A DNA stretch of 27,101 nt from an uncultured Acetatifactor sp. GTDB taxonomy: Bacteria; Bacillota; Clostridia; Lachnospirales; Lachnospiraceae. Below, piece by piece: positions 16,837 through 23,084 of the stretch; the first letter of the stretch is position 1, and each line of letters opens with the position of its first letter. Position numbers and translations under genes: made by a program. The notes below the pieces were generated by a model that was not told the DNA's origin, did no database searches, and saw only the letters and a list, made by a program, of their open reading frames with translations. Location: positions 1 to 27,101 of the forward strand of contig CANQSE010000001.1 of assembly GCA_947626405.1 (NCBI GenBank), read 5' to 3'.

Positions 16837-16980
16837 CAGCCGTCACCTGACTAGTCCGGAGCATAACAGACAAGTACAACGACAAGTGAGTGACAGCCGT
16901 CACCTGACTAGTTCGTAGCATAACAGACAAGTACAACGACAAGTGAGTGACAGCCGTCACCTGACATAGTCCGGAGAATA
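16828..16980. repeat. Three 53-57-bp tandem repeats bridging the ends of two convergent genes
   Basis: Units begin at 16828, 16881 and 16938. Each holds the words GACAAGTGA and GTGACAGCCGTCACCTGAC, within which GTGAC-AGCC-GTCAC is a small perfect hairpin. The first unit contains the recombinase stop codon (16834-16836); the third contains the stop of the LysM gene (16957-16959). So the array is built from the gene ends themselves. No T-run follows the hairpins, so termination is unproven. Confidence 0.92.
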
Positions 16981-17349
16981 ATAGGGAAGGATCAGCGTCT
17001 GTCCTGCAGTTATTGAGTCCTTGTCGGCAAGATGATTGATCCTGCATACCTCGGCTATATAATCGTCTCTTACAGCATAGTGGACGTCATCCGCGTACTC
17101 TCCTGCGAGATCCCACAGCGACTCTCCTGCTTCTACTGTCACACTCGTATAATATTTGAATCCGCTGACGGCGCTGGAATTTAAGGAGCCATACGATATA
17201 AAGCATATAAAAATAAGGAGTAAGGTCGCGCACACAGCGCCTGCAGCCACAGCGCATTTTCTAATCCGTTCCCTGCGCAGCCTTCTGATTCTCTGGTATC
17301 TTCTTAACGCCGTCCCGTTTATTCCGTATCCGTATAAAAAAGCTTCCAT
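16957..17349 (-). CDS. Membrane-anchored LysM protein, YneA-like SOS cell-division suppressor
   Basis: The 130-residue protein has a basic cytoplasmic N-terminus (about 15-31), one membrane segment (about 31-53) and an external LysM domain (about 67-123: YYTSVTVEAGESLWDLAGEY ... NHLADKDSITAGQTLILPYY) that binds peptidoglycan. This is the layout of YneA of Bacillus subtilis, which halts septation during DNA damage and is likewise divergent from lexA. ATG 17349 is chosen because GAGAGGA lies seven bases upstream; ATG 17355 is one base from it. Its promoter is overlapped by an SOS box and a second box lies just downstream, so LexA very likely represses it. Identification as YneA rests on architecture and context; sequence similarity between YneA proteins is low. 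Confidence 0.85.
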   Translation of the reverse strand: MEAFLYGYGINGTALRRYQRIRRLRRERIRKCAVAAGAVCATLLLIFICFISYGSLNSSAVSGFKYYTSVTVEAGESLWDLAGEYADDVHYAVRDDYIAEVCRINHLADKDSITAGQTLILPYYSPDYVR

Positions 17350-17389
17350 GTTCATGTCCTCTCATTAATAAAAATGGAATGTATGTTCG

Positions 17390-17403
17390 CGAACGTCTGT
17401 TCT
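17390..17403. promoter_or_regulatory. SOS box 1 (LexA operator)
   Basis: CGAACGTCTGTTCT matches the Gram-positive SOS consensus CGAAC-N4-GTTCG except for the last base. It lies between the LysM gene's promoter and its start, downstream of its -10. Confidence 0.8.
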
Positions 17404-17409
17404 GAAATA

Positions 17410-17438
17410 ATATTAACACGGGAACAAATGTTTGTCAA
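17410..17438 (-). promoter_or_regulatory. Promoter of the LysM (YneA-like) gene
   Basis: On the - strand, a perfect TTGACA (17438-17433), 17-base spacer and TAATAT (17415-17410). SOS box 2 sits in the spacer, so bound LexA would block RNA polymerase. Confidence 0.85.
17421..17434. promoter_or_regulatory. SOS box 2 (LexA operator) inside the LysM promoter
   Basis: GGAACAAATGTTTG fits GAAC-RNRY-GTTY, the B. subtilis type consensus core. It overlaps the -35 and spacer of the LysM promoter. Confidence 0.75.
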
Positions 17439-17447
17439 CACAAAAAT

Positions 17448-17474
17448 CGAACATATTTTCAGAAAATATGTTTG
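17448..17474. promoter_or_regulatory. 27-bp palindrome with two half-matching SOS boxes, next to the lexA promoter
   Basis: CGAACATATTTTC (17448-17460) and GAAAATATGTTTG (17462-17474) are near-perfect complements around a central A. Each arm alone is one base from an SOS box (GAAC-ATAT-TTTC, GAAA-ATAT-GTTT). It touches the -35 of lexA, so it is a candidate for lexA autoregulation or for another dimeric regulator. Confidence 0.65.
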
Positions 17475-17500
17475 CTTTTAATTCCGAAATATGTTAAAAT
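17472..17500 (+). promoter_or_regulatory. Promoter of lexA
   Basis: TTGCTT (17472-17477), a 17-base spacer and TAAAAT (17495-17500). Transcription would start near 17507 and give a leader of about 187 bases carrying the 19-bp repeats. Confidence 0.65.
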
Positions 17501-17527
17501 AAAATATCAATAATTTTAAGGGATATC

Positions 17528-17660
17528 TCAATATTACGAATATATCCCTGCATTACGGGAAAATATCCGCAAATATTGGATTATACTCACATTATGGGAT
17601 TATCTTCACATTATGGGGATATCCCCACATTACGGTAAGATCCCCACATTATGGGAATAT
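17528..17660 (+). repeat. Seven contiguous 19-bp repeats in the lexA leader
   Basis: Exactly seven units of 19 bases start at 17528, 17547, 17566, 17585, 17604, 17623 and 17642. The three units nearest lexA are almost identical (CCCCACATTATGGGAATAT); they decay upstream. Junctions such as GGGGATATCCCC (17615-17626) are palindromic, so neighbouring units can form hairpins in DNA or RNA. There are no spacers. Confidence 0.93.
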
Positions 17661-17693
17661 CCCCAACGGCCGTACGGCAGAATGGAGGCAGCT

Positions 17694-18317
17694 ATGGGAG
17701 CTGGCAAGATTACACCCAAACAACAGGAAATTCTGAATTATATTAAGGATGAGATACTTCGCAAGGGATATCCGCCTACAGTCCGCGAGATATGCGAGAC
17801 GGTCCGCTTAAAGTCCACTTCATCGGTTCACTCTCACCTGGAAACTCTGGAAAAAAACGGTTATATCCGCCGCGATCCCACCAAACCCAGGGCAATTGAG
17901 ATATGTGACGACAGCTTCCAGATGGTGCGCACCGAGATGGTTAGCCTGCCTGTGATTGGAAACGTTGCGGCAGGACAGCCCATTCTGGCTCAGGAAAATA
18001 TTGAAGATTACTTTCCTGTTCCAGCCGATGTTGTTCCCAGTGGAGAGTCCTTTATTTTAAAGGTGCGCGGTGATTCCATGATAAACGCGGGAATTTTTAA
18101 CGGTGACAGGGTTTTTGTAAACTCCTGCCCTACTGCCAATAACGGGGAAATTGTCGTGGCGCTCATAGACGACTCGGCAACTGTAAAAACTTTTTATAAG
18201 GAGAACGGTCATGTGCGTCTGCAGCCGGAAAATGACTCCATGGATCCGATTATAGTGGACGACTGCCGGATTCTTGGAAAGGTTTTCGGCGTTTTCCGTT
18301 TTTACAGAAATCACTAA
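17694..18317 (+). CDS. lexA: LexA, SOS-response repressor
   Basis: LexA binds SOS boxes as a dimer and, on contact with RecA filaments, cleaves itself and releases the DNA-damage regulon. The 207 residues comprise an N-terminal winged helix-turn-helix (about 1-70, with [20 protein letters not shown] as recognition region), a linker with the Ala-Gly cleavage site A93-G94 (NVAAGQPI), and an S24 peptidase domain with nucleophile S128 ([10 protein letters not shown]) and general base K165 ([11 protein letters not shown]). ATG 17694 is five bases after GGAGG; in-frame ATGs at 17682 and 17613 lack a binding site or lie inside the repeat array. The neighbouring SOS boxes support autoregulation together with the divergent LysM gene. 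Confidence 0.98.
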   Translation: MGAGKITPKQQEILNYIKDEILRKGYPPTVREICETVRLKSTSSVHSHLETLEKNGYIRRDPTKPRAIEICDDSFQMVRTEMVSLPVIGNVAAGQPILAQENIEDYFPVPADVVPSGESFILKVRGDSMINAGIFNGDRVFVNSCPTANNGEIVVALIDDSATVKTFYKENGHVRLQPENDSMDPIIVDDCRILGKVFGVFRFYRNH

Positions 18318-18342
18318 TTTTTATGAGTCATTAATATTTGTA

Positions 18343-18384
18343 TTTTATTATGTGGCATTTATTATGTGGCATTTATTATGTGAC
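18343..18384 (+). repeat. Three 14-bp tandem repeats downstream of lexA
   Basis: Units TTTTATTATGTGGC, ATTTATTATGTGGC and ATTTATTATGTGAC abut. Copies of ATATTTGTATTTTAT flank the array on both sides. The whole interval 18318-18540 is AT-rich and no gene is seen in it. Confidence 0.88.
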
Positions 18385-18558
18385 ATTTATATTTGTATTT
18401 TATCATCAGTATTCCTGTAAATATTCAGCATTTATGCGTTATTATTAATATTTTCACTCATTTTTCTGAACCATGTATATTTCTTTAAAATTTGCAGAAA
18501 TTAATACAGCCGGTCCTGTAAAAGCCGTGCGGAAACTTTTAAGAGAAAAGGTTGGACA

Positions 18559-18572
18559 GCCGCTGTAGCGGC
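18559..18572 (+). promoter_or_regulatory. Leader hairpin before the DUF378 gene
   Basis: GCCGC-TGTA-GCGGC is a perfect five-base stem six bases before the GAGGG ribosome binding site. The GC-rich stretch 18509-18572 that contains it stands out from the AT-rich surroundings and may be a structured leader; I cannot match it to a known riboswitch. Confidence 0.35.
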
Positions 18573-18588
18573 AGAAATGAGGGAAAAT

Positions 18589-18807
18589 ATGGGAAACAAA
18601 TTTTTGGACGGTACTGCACTGACCATAGCGATCATCGGTGCTATCAACTGGGCGCTGATCGGTCTGTTCCGCTTTGACCTAGTAGCCTTTATCTTCGGAA
18701 ATATGTCATGGTTTTCAAGGATTGTCTACACGGTCGTTGGTATATGCGGACTTTATCTGATCAGCTTCTTCATGCACCTGTCTGACAGAAATCATTCTGC
18801 GGCCTAA
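18589..18807 (+). CDS. DUF378 family small membrane protein
   Basis: A 72-residue protein with two hydrophobic segments (LTIAIIGAINWALIGLF and RIVYTVVGICGLYLISFF) separated by a short loop. The GAINWALIGLFRFDLVAFIFG segment is the signature of DUF378 (PF04070), small integral membrane proteins found across Firmicutes with no established function. ATG 18589 is preferred because GAGGG lies five bases upstream; ATG 18577 would make that binding site part of the gene. It stands alone after lexA on the + strand and is followed by a bidirectional terminator. Confidence 0.93.
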   Translation: MGNKFLDGTALTIAIIGAINWALIGLFRFDLVAFIFGNMSWFSRIVYTVVGICGLYLISFFMHLSDRNHSAA

Positions 18808-18825
18808 AGATCAGAGTCGGCGCGG

Positions 18826-18876
18826 AAATATTTGCTGAAGCAAAAAGAAACATAAATATTTGCTGAAGCAAAAAAG
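18826..18876 (+). repeat. Two 22-bp direct repeats after the DUF378 gene
   Basis: AAATATTTGCTGAAGCAAAA occurs at 18826 and again at 18854, period 28. Each copy contains a small hairpin, TTTGCT-GA-AGCAAA. They precede the terminator. Confidence 0.9.
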
Positions 18877-18878
18877 AA

Positions 18879-18922
18879 GGAGCTGCCGCTTCACGAATTT
18901 TTTTCGTTAAAGCGACAGCCCC
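18879..18922. terminator. Bidirectional terminator between the DUF378 gene and rsfS
   Basis: GGAGCTGCCGCTT (18879-18891) pairs with AAGCGACAGCCCC (18910-18922) with two mismatches, and ACGAA/TTCGT extends the stem inward. A T-rich stretch follows on the + strand, and an A-run at 18870-18875 gives a T-run on the - strand, so it can serve both converging genes. Confidence 0.85.
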
Positions 18923-18935
18923 TTTCTTATTCACG

Positions 18936-19286
18936 TTACTTTATATCATTGGGATCAATCTGTTTACCGTCTCTCCAGATTCTTTCCAGATCGTACAGCA
19001 ATCGGTTTTCTCTGTCAAAAATGTGGATGATCACATCTCCGAAATCGAGCAGGATCCAATTTGCGGTACGATATCCTTCAACCTGCCTGAGGTGACATCC
19101 TTCCCGCTCAAGCTTCTCCTGAACATTATCGCTGAGAGCCTGTATCTGGTTTGTGTTTGCGCCTCCTGCAATTATAAAATAATCCGCCAGCACGGACACC
19201 TGACTGATGTCAATGACGCGGATATCCTCCGCCTTTTTGTCTTCAAGTGCCGCAACGGCAAGCTTTGCCATCTCATTGCTTTTCAT
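18936..19286 (-). CDS. rsfS: Ribosomal silencing factor RsfS
   Basis: RsfS binds ribosomal protein L14 (uL14) on the free large subunit and blocks joining with the small subunit when nutrients are scarce. The 116-residue protein shows the DUF143/RsfS fold throughout: ALEDKKAEDIRVIDISQVSVLADYF, then IIAGGANTNQIQALSDNVQE, and the conserved C-terminal WILLDFGDVIIHIFDRENRLLYDLERIW. AAAGGA lies before the ATG. It is the last gene of the rplU-to-rsfS series and ends before a strong terminator. A dispersed repeat of about 80 bases lies between it and yqeK. Confidence 0.98.
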   Translation of the reverse strand: MKSNEMAKLAVAALEDKKAEDIRVIDISQVSVLADYFIIAGGANTNQIQALSDNVQEKLEREGCHLRQVEGYRTANWILLDFGDVIIHIFDRENRLLYDLERIWRDGKQIDPNDIK

Positions 19287-19340
19287 AATTTTTCCTTTCC
19301 GGTAATAACAAAATCAAGCATTCACAATTACATTATTATT

Positions 19341-19420
19341 TAGTGTCCATTACGTGCAAAACCGAGCACAAGCGCGTCTGCCGGGAGAACATCGGCAGTA
19401 CAGTGCGTGACCTGCAAGGG
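19341..19420 (+). repeat. Dispersed repeat, copy A, between yqeK and rsfS
   Basis: This 80-base stretch beginning TAGTGTCCATTACGTGC matches 23155-23230 over about 75 bases with roughly a dozen differences. In the + strand frame it encodes HKRVCRENIGSTVRDLQGK, similar to the peptide of the other copies. It is inserted in a co-directional operon but its open frame is on the opposite strand. Confidence 0.85.
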
Positions 19421-19433
19421 AAATGCCAAACTT

Positions 19434-20054
19434 TTACTTTAGTTTTAGTTTGCTGCTGTAATAATCATAAGTCAACTGTGTGGCAGGGTCGATTTTACAG
19501 CCCTTCTCGTGCAGATAAGCCAGTGTATTTTCAAGTATCATGACAAGCGCTTCGTCCAGATCGCGGAATGAGGTACGACGCGCCTCTGTAAACACGTCGT
19601 TTTCGGGACAATATGCCGTTCCCTTGATATGCTTCCTCCCGGGTTCAATATAATCCGCAATATAGATTATTTTTTCCAGAAGGCTCATGCCGGGTCTGCC
19701 CGTGGTGTGGTAAAATATGGCGTTTAATATATCCTCATTTTCAATGCCGTATTTTTCCTTTGCCAGCACGGCTCCGGCCTTGGCGTGAAGAAGCTGACCG
19801 CAGGAATCGTCGAATTTTTCCGGCTCGGAAAGCTCTACATTATGCTTTAAGCATATGCTTCTCTGTTTTTCAAAGCTTATACATTTAGCGCAGTCGTGCA
19901 ACATTCCGGCGACAAGGGCTTTTTCCGTATCTTCCCCATGTATGACCGCAAGATTGGCTGCCGTATATGCCACGCCCAGAGTATGCTCATACCTTTTGGG
20001 CTCAAGAATATCTTCCATTTCTTTTCTTAGCTCGCTAAGACTAAGCTGTTTCAT
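19434..20054 (-). CDS. yqeK: YqeK, HD-domain (symmetrical) Ap4A hydrolase
   Basis: YqeK proteins are metal-dependent HD-domain enzymes that split diadenosine tetraphosphate into two ADP. The metal ligands are visible: H24 (RYEHTLGVAY), H53-D54 (GMLHDCAK), a downstream His (LHAKAGAVLA), the YHTTGRPGMSLLEKIIYIADYIEPGR segment with its Asp, and a conserved C-terminal helix. ATG 20054 gives 206 residues and has AGAGGGGAG about six bases upstream; a TTG at 20078 lies before that binding site. The usual upstream neighbour nadD is missing; a 34-bp tandem array that includes this gene's ribosome binding site fills the gap to yhbY. Confidence 0.95.
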   Translation of the reverse strand: MKQLSLSELRKEMEDILEPKRYEHTLGVAYTAANLAVIHGEDTEKALVAGMLHDCAKCISFEKQRSICLKHNVELSEPEKFDDSCGQLLHAKAGAVLAKEKYGIENEDILNAIFYHTTGRPGMSLLEKIIYIADYIEPGRKHIKGTAYCPENDVFTEARRTSFRDLDEALVMILENTLAYLHEKGCKIDPATQLTYDYYSSKLKLK

Positions 20055-20058
20055 CCGT

Positions 20059-20194
20059 ACTCCCCTCTTGTCCGTCAAACTGTCACGCCGGCACTCCCCT
20101 CTTGTCCATCAAACTGTCACGCCGGCGCTCCCCTTTTGTCCATCAAACTGTCACGCAGACGCTTCTCTTTTGTCCATTAATCTGTCACGCCGGC
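20059..20194 (-). repeat. Four 34-bp tandem repeats (plus a degenerate fifth) between yhbY and yqeK
   Basis: Units are 20059-20092, 20093-20126, 20127-20160 and 20161-20194, all exactly 34 bases; a stretched, diverged fifth runs to about 20237 and covers the yhbY stop codon. On the - strand each unit reads GCCGGCGTGACAGTTTGA and ends in a purine-rich AAGAGGGGAG, so every unit carries a ribosome-binding-site-like sequence. The first unit supplies the one used by yqeK. Confidence 0.93.
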
Positions 20195-20227
20195 GTTCCC
20201 ATCTTTGTCCGAGGGACGATATCGCCG

Positions 20228-20518
20228 TCACACCGGCAGGCTGATTTTGGGATTATCTTTGTCAGGCCTGTACAGAACGATCTTTTTTCCAATTATCTGC
20301 ACCACCTGTGAATGAGTGCGTTCAGCCACGGTATTTGCAATCTCTGCAGGGTCCTCGACGCAGTTTTTCAAAACAGCGATCTTTATAAGTTCATTATTGT
20401 TAAAACATTCCTCAACAGCATCGGTCACATCCGGAGTAAGACCGGATTTTCCCACCTGAAACACAGGATTAAGTCCCGCTGCAAGGCTTTTTAAATACGC
20501 TCTTTGCTTGCTTGTCAT
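20228..20518 (-). CDS. yhbY: YhbY-type CRM-domain RNA-binding protein
   Basis: A 96-residue single CRM (CRS1-YhbY) domain: MTSKQRAYLKSLAAGLNPVFQVGKSGLT opens it, ELIKIAVLKN is the core strand, and SQVVQIIGKKIVLYRP carries the GxxxxLYR-type RNA-binding end. These proteins associate with pre-50S ribosome particles. GAGGAAT precedes the ATG. It follows obgE by 17 bases on the same strand, the usual arrangement. Its stop codon lies in the degenerate edge of the 34-bp array. Confidence 0.96.
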   Translation of the reverse strand: MTSKQRAYLKSLAAGLNPVFQVGKSGLTPDVTDAVEECFNNNELIKIAVLKNCVEDPAEIANTVAERTHSQVVQIIGKKIVLYRPDKDNPKISLPV

Positions 20519-20535
20519 TTTTGTATTCCTCGCTT

Positions 20536-21825
20536 TTATTTATAATAATCAAACTGAAGGCCATATATGCGTACGGTATCGCCGTCCTTGATCCCCAGTG
20601 CTTCCAGCTCGTCAAGGATCCCTTTGTCCTTAAGGAAATCCTGGAAGAATTTGAAGCCTTTTTCGCTGTCAAGATTGGTGTAGCCAAGCATTTTTTCGAT
20701 TCCGGGTCCCTCCACCACATAAAGCTTTTCGGCGGCGTCATATTCCACGGTATAGGATTCGTCATTGGAGTTATCGGCCTGTCCGGGATAATATTCGCGC
20801 TGGAAAACGGTTACTTCACGGCTGAGCCCCTTAAGCATTTCGTCTACCTTGTATAACAGCTCCTTTACCCCCTCTCCGCTTACTGCGGAAATCGGGTACA
20901 CAGGAATACCCTTTGGTTCAAATTCGGCGCGTATGGCGTCCACAGGGTTGTCTGAGGAGCCGGAAATGGCATCGATTTTATTCGCAGCAATCACCTGCGG
21001 GCGGCTCGCTATATCTTCATTGTAGGCTTTGAGCTCGCGGTTTATAGCGTAGATGTCCTGTACCGGATCCCTGCCCTCCGTTCCGGCGGCGTCCACTATG
21101 TGGATGATGACCTTGGTCCTCTCGATATGCCGCAGAAATTCATGTCCAAGCCCCACTCCCTCTGATGCGCCCTCTATAAGCCCGGGAATGTCGGCAATTA
21201 CAAATCCGCTGCCGTATTCAAGGTCTACCACGCCCAGGTTGGGATTGAGCGTTGTGAATGGATAATCGGCGATCTTTGGACGCGCGTTTGTTACGCGTGA
21301 CAGGAAGGTTGATTTTCCCACGTTGGGAAAACCTACAAGCCCTACGTCAGCAATCATCTTTAGCTCAAGCAGAAGCTCAAGCTCAGCGGCTGCCTGACCC
21401 GGCTGGGCGTATTTCGGGGCCTGCATTGTGCTCGTCGCATAGTGCTGGTTCCCATTTCCGCCTTTTCCTCCGGTCAGAAGCACCACTCTCCTGTTTTCAC
21501 CGGACATATCAGTTATGACCTTCCCGGTGTTTGCTTCGCGCAGTACCGTACCCTGCGGAACCTTTATAACCAGATCCTCGCCGTTTTTGCCGCGGCAGTT
21601 GCGCTTTCCGCCGGGTTCGCCGTCTCCTGCCTTATATTTTTTTGCATATCTGAAGTCAGACAGGGTATTCATACCTTCGTCAACCTCAAAGATGATATCT
21701 CCGCCCTTGCCGCCGTCGCCGCCGTCGGGACCGCCCGCAGGGACATATTTTTCGCGCCTGAAGGAGACGTGTCCGTCGCCGCCCCTGCCGCTTTTGACAA
21801 ATATTCTTGCTCTGTCTGCAAACAT
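20536..21825 (-). CDS. obgE: Obg GTPase (ribosome assembly and growth control)
   Basis: The essential GTPase acts in 50S subunit maturation and stress response. The 429 residues include the glycine-rich Obg domain (1 to about 158, with GRGGDGHVSFRREKYVP and GGPDGGDGGKGGD), the G domain (G1 at 165-172 GFPNVGKS, switch I near TTLNPNLG, G3 DIPGLIEGA at 212, G4 ANKID near 281), and the C-terminal OCT domain (about 345-429) found in Gram-positive Obg. Everything expected is intact. GAGGA lies about eight bases upstream of the ATG. A hairpin with a short T-run separates it from rpmA, so it may be expressed at a lower level than the ribosomal protein genes. Confidence 0.99.
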   Translation of the reverse strand: MFADRARIFVKSGRGGDGHVSFRREKYVPAGGPDGGDGGKGGDIIFEVDEGMNTLSDFRYAKKYKAGDGEPGGKRNCRGKNGEDLVIKVPQGTVLREANTGKVITDMSGENRRVVLLTGGKGGNGNQHYATSTMQAPKYAQPGQAAAELELLLELKMIADVGLVGFPNVGKSTFLSRVTNARPKIADYPFTTLNPNLGVVDLEYGSGFVIADIPGLIEGASEGVGLGHEFLRHIERTKVIIHIVDAAGTEGRDPVQDIYAINRELKAYNEDIASRPQVIAANKIDAISGSSDNPVDAIRAEFEPKGIPVYPISAVSGEGVKELLYKVDEMLKGLSREVTVFQREYYPGQADNSNDESYTVEYDAAEKLYVVEGPGIEKMLGYTNLDSEKGFKFFQDFLKDKGILDELEALGIKDGDTVRIYGLQFDYYK

Positions 21826-21889
21826 CTTTAATCCTCATTCCAAGGCGTATTAATTTGCCTTTGGGCGTTTCTGCATAAGCTAATGTGAA

Positions 21890-21916
21890 AAGGCTCCAGG
21901 CAGCGCCTGAAGCCTT
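21890..21916 (-). terminator. Attenuator-like hairpin between rpmA and obgE
   Basis: On the - strand AAGGCTTCAGGC and GCCTGGAGCCTT pair over 12 bp with one G-T, around a three-base loop, followed by four T. This would reduce read-through from the rplU-rpmA segment into obgE. Confidence 0.7.
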
Positions 21917-21938
21917 GATTATTTCGTAAACAAAAGGC

Positions 21939-22223
21939 TTATTCTTCTACAGGATACACAGAAGCCTGCTTCTTGTCACGGCCCTTCCTCTCAAAACGGA
22001 GGATCCCGTCAACCAATGCAAACAGTGTATCGTCGCCGCCGATTCCGACATTTATGCCGGGATGAATCTTGGTTCCGCGCTGTCTGTAAAGAATATTGCC
22101 CGCTTTTACGAACTGTCCGTCAGCTCTTTTCGCGCCTAATCTTTTGGACTCGGAATCTCTGCCGTTTTTGGTAGAGCCGACTCCCTTTTTATGAGCGAAA
22201 AATTGAAGGTTCATATTCAGCAT
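21939..22223 (-). CDS. rpmA: Ribosomal protein L27 (bL27) with Prp-cleaved N-terminal extension
   Basis: L27 lies at the peptidyl-transferase centre; its N-terminus reaches the tRNA ends. The 94-residue precursor begins [20 protein letters not shown], where the mature protein starts at A10 after the Firmicutes motif NLQFF, removed by the Prp protease. Body motifs [25 protein letters not shown] and [16 protein letters not shown] are canonical. AAGGAGG nine bases upstream supports ATG 22223. Prp is encoded four bases upstream, so enzyme and substrate are co-expressed. Confidence 0.99.
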   Translation of the reverse strand: MLNMNLQFFAHKKGVGSTKNGRDSESKRLGAKRADGQFVKAGNILYRQRGTKIHPGINVGIGGDDTLFALVDGILRFERKGRDKKQASVYPVEE

Positions 22224-22227
22224 GTCT

Positions 22228-22560
22228 TTACACCTCCTTAAATTTAACTTTCAGATAATCTTTTCCGTATTCCCTGCTCAGGTTTTCCAGATTAAAAATC
22301 ATGGAATCAACCAGAAAATACGATTTTTCCTGCATATCGCCACAAAATTCACAGCGGATATATCCGGTCTTTTCGTCTGTCTCCACGTCAAGCTTTTCTC
22401 CGGCAAGCTCCTCAAGAGAGTTGATCGTACCAATTACCAGAGCCGAAACTGCCGCGCAGAGAATGTCGGGCTGACCATTTTTTGCATAATCCGCATGTCC
22501 CATACATATAAAGCCTCTGCAGGTTTTGTTGTGATCCATTTGGATCGTTACCGTCGTCAT
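22228..22560 (-). CDS. prp: Ribosomal-processing cysteine protease Prp (YsxB)
   Basis: Prp removes the N-terminal extension of L27, which is essential in Firmicutes that have it. The catalytic dyad is visible at H22 (MGHADYA) and C35 ([21 protein letters not shown]), in the standard order for this 110-residue family. It lies between rplU and rpmA with gaps of six and four bases. No clear ribosome binding site precedes the ATG, so it probably depends on translational coupling to rplU, which keeps its level low relative to the ribosomal proteins. Confidence 0.98.
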   Translation of the reverse strand: MTTVTIQMDHNKTCRGFICMGHADYAKNGQPDILCAAVSALVIGTINSLEELAGEKLDVETDEKTGYIRCEFCGDMQEKSYFLVDSMIFNLENLSREYGKDYLKVKFKEV

Positions 22561-22566
22561 AATTCG

Positions 22567-22872
22567 TTATACGTTGATCTTGTCGATCCTGACCTTGGTG
22601 TATGCTTGTCTGTGACCGTTTTTCTTATGGTAACCGGTCTTTCTCTTGTACTTGTATACAAAGACCTTTTTACCTTTTCCCTGCTCCATAACGGTTGCGG
22701 AAACGTTTGCATTTGCAACGTCGTCTCCAACCTTGAGGGTTGAGTCACTTACTGCTAGCACACGGTCAAACGTCACAGTGTTTCCGGTTTCCGCATCAAG
22801 CTTTTCAACTCTGATGACATCGCCCTCGGAAACTCTGTACTGCTTTCCGCCTGTTGCAATAATTGCGTACAT
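22567..22872 (-). CDS. rplU: Ribosomal protein L21 (bL21)
   Basis: The 101-residue large-subunit protein starts [19 protein letters not shown] and ends with [22 protein letters not shown], both family signatures for rRNA binding. AGGAGGTGCC precedes the ATG. It is the first gene of the ribosome-assembly operon and has its own promoter and an L21-type leader. Confidence 0.99.
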   Translation of the reverse strand: MYAIIATGGKQYRVSEGDVIRVEKLDAETGNTVTFDRVLAVSDSTLKVGDDVANANVSATVMEQGKGKKVFVYKYKRKTGYHKKNGHRQAYTKVRIDKINV

Positions 22873-22967
22873 AATGGCACCTCCTGTTCAATGGACATAA
22901 ATCCATTTTACTCGCTGACCTTGGTGGCGTCCTTGCGGACACACTTATACCGGATCATGCGGCATAC
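22873..22967 (-). promoter_or_regulatory. L21 leader (5' UTR autoregulatory RNA)
   Basis: From the predicted start near 22967 to rplU the transcript contains GTCC-GCAA-GGAC, a tetraloop hairpin, then GGTCAGCGAG and ATGGA-TTTATG-TCCAT just before AGGAGG. The order resembles the L21 leader known from Firmicutes, where L21 is thought to control its own operon. Confidence 0.65.
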
Positions 22968-22973
22968 TGGAAT

Positions 22974-23002
22974 ATAATAGCATGCGGCAAAAGGTTTGTC
23001 AA
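22974..23002 (-). promoter_or_regulatory. Consensus promoter of the rplU operon
   Basis: TTGACA (23002-22997), 17-base spacer, TATTAT (22979-22974), on the - strand. It is one base from full consensus and suits a ribosomal protein operon. Confidence 0.9.
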
Positions 23003-23084
23003 GCCCCCAAAATGCCTGACAGCCTACAAAAAAGTTTCGTCAGGAATGGACCGAACTGTTACTCAACCCCACCGCCGTAATCAG

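Noticed and set aside
16631..17047. 138-residue - strand frame with QVTAVTHLSLYLSVMLRTS repeats
   Set aside because: It reads through the 53-57-bp repeats and overlaps both the recombinase and the LysM genes in other frames.
17613..17693. N-terminal extension of LexA ([20 protein letters not shown])
   Set aside because: It is translation of the 19-bp repeats; LexA normally starts close to the [10 protein letters not shown] helix and GGAGG lies correctly before ATG 17694.
18509..18588. Possible riboswitch in the leader of the DUF378 gene
   Set aside because: Only one short hairpin is clear, and I could not match conserved bases of any riboswitch class I know.
17528..20194. CRISPR arrays suggested by regular repeats (19-bp, 34-bp, 51-bp)
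   Set aside because: Units abut with no unique spacers, and there are no cas genes in the window.
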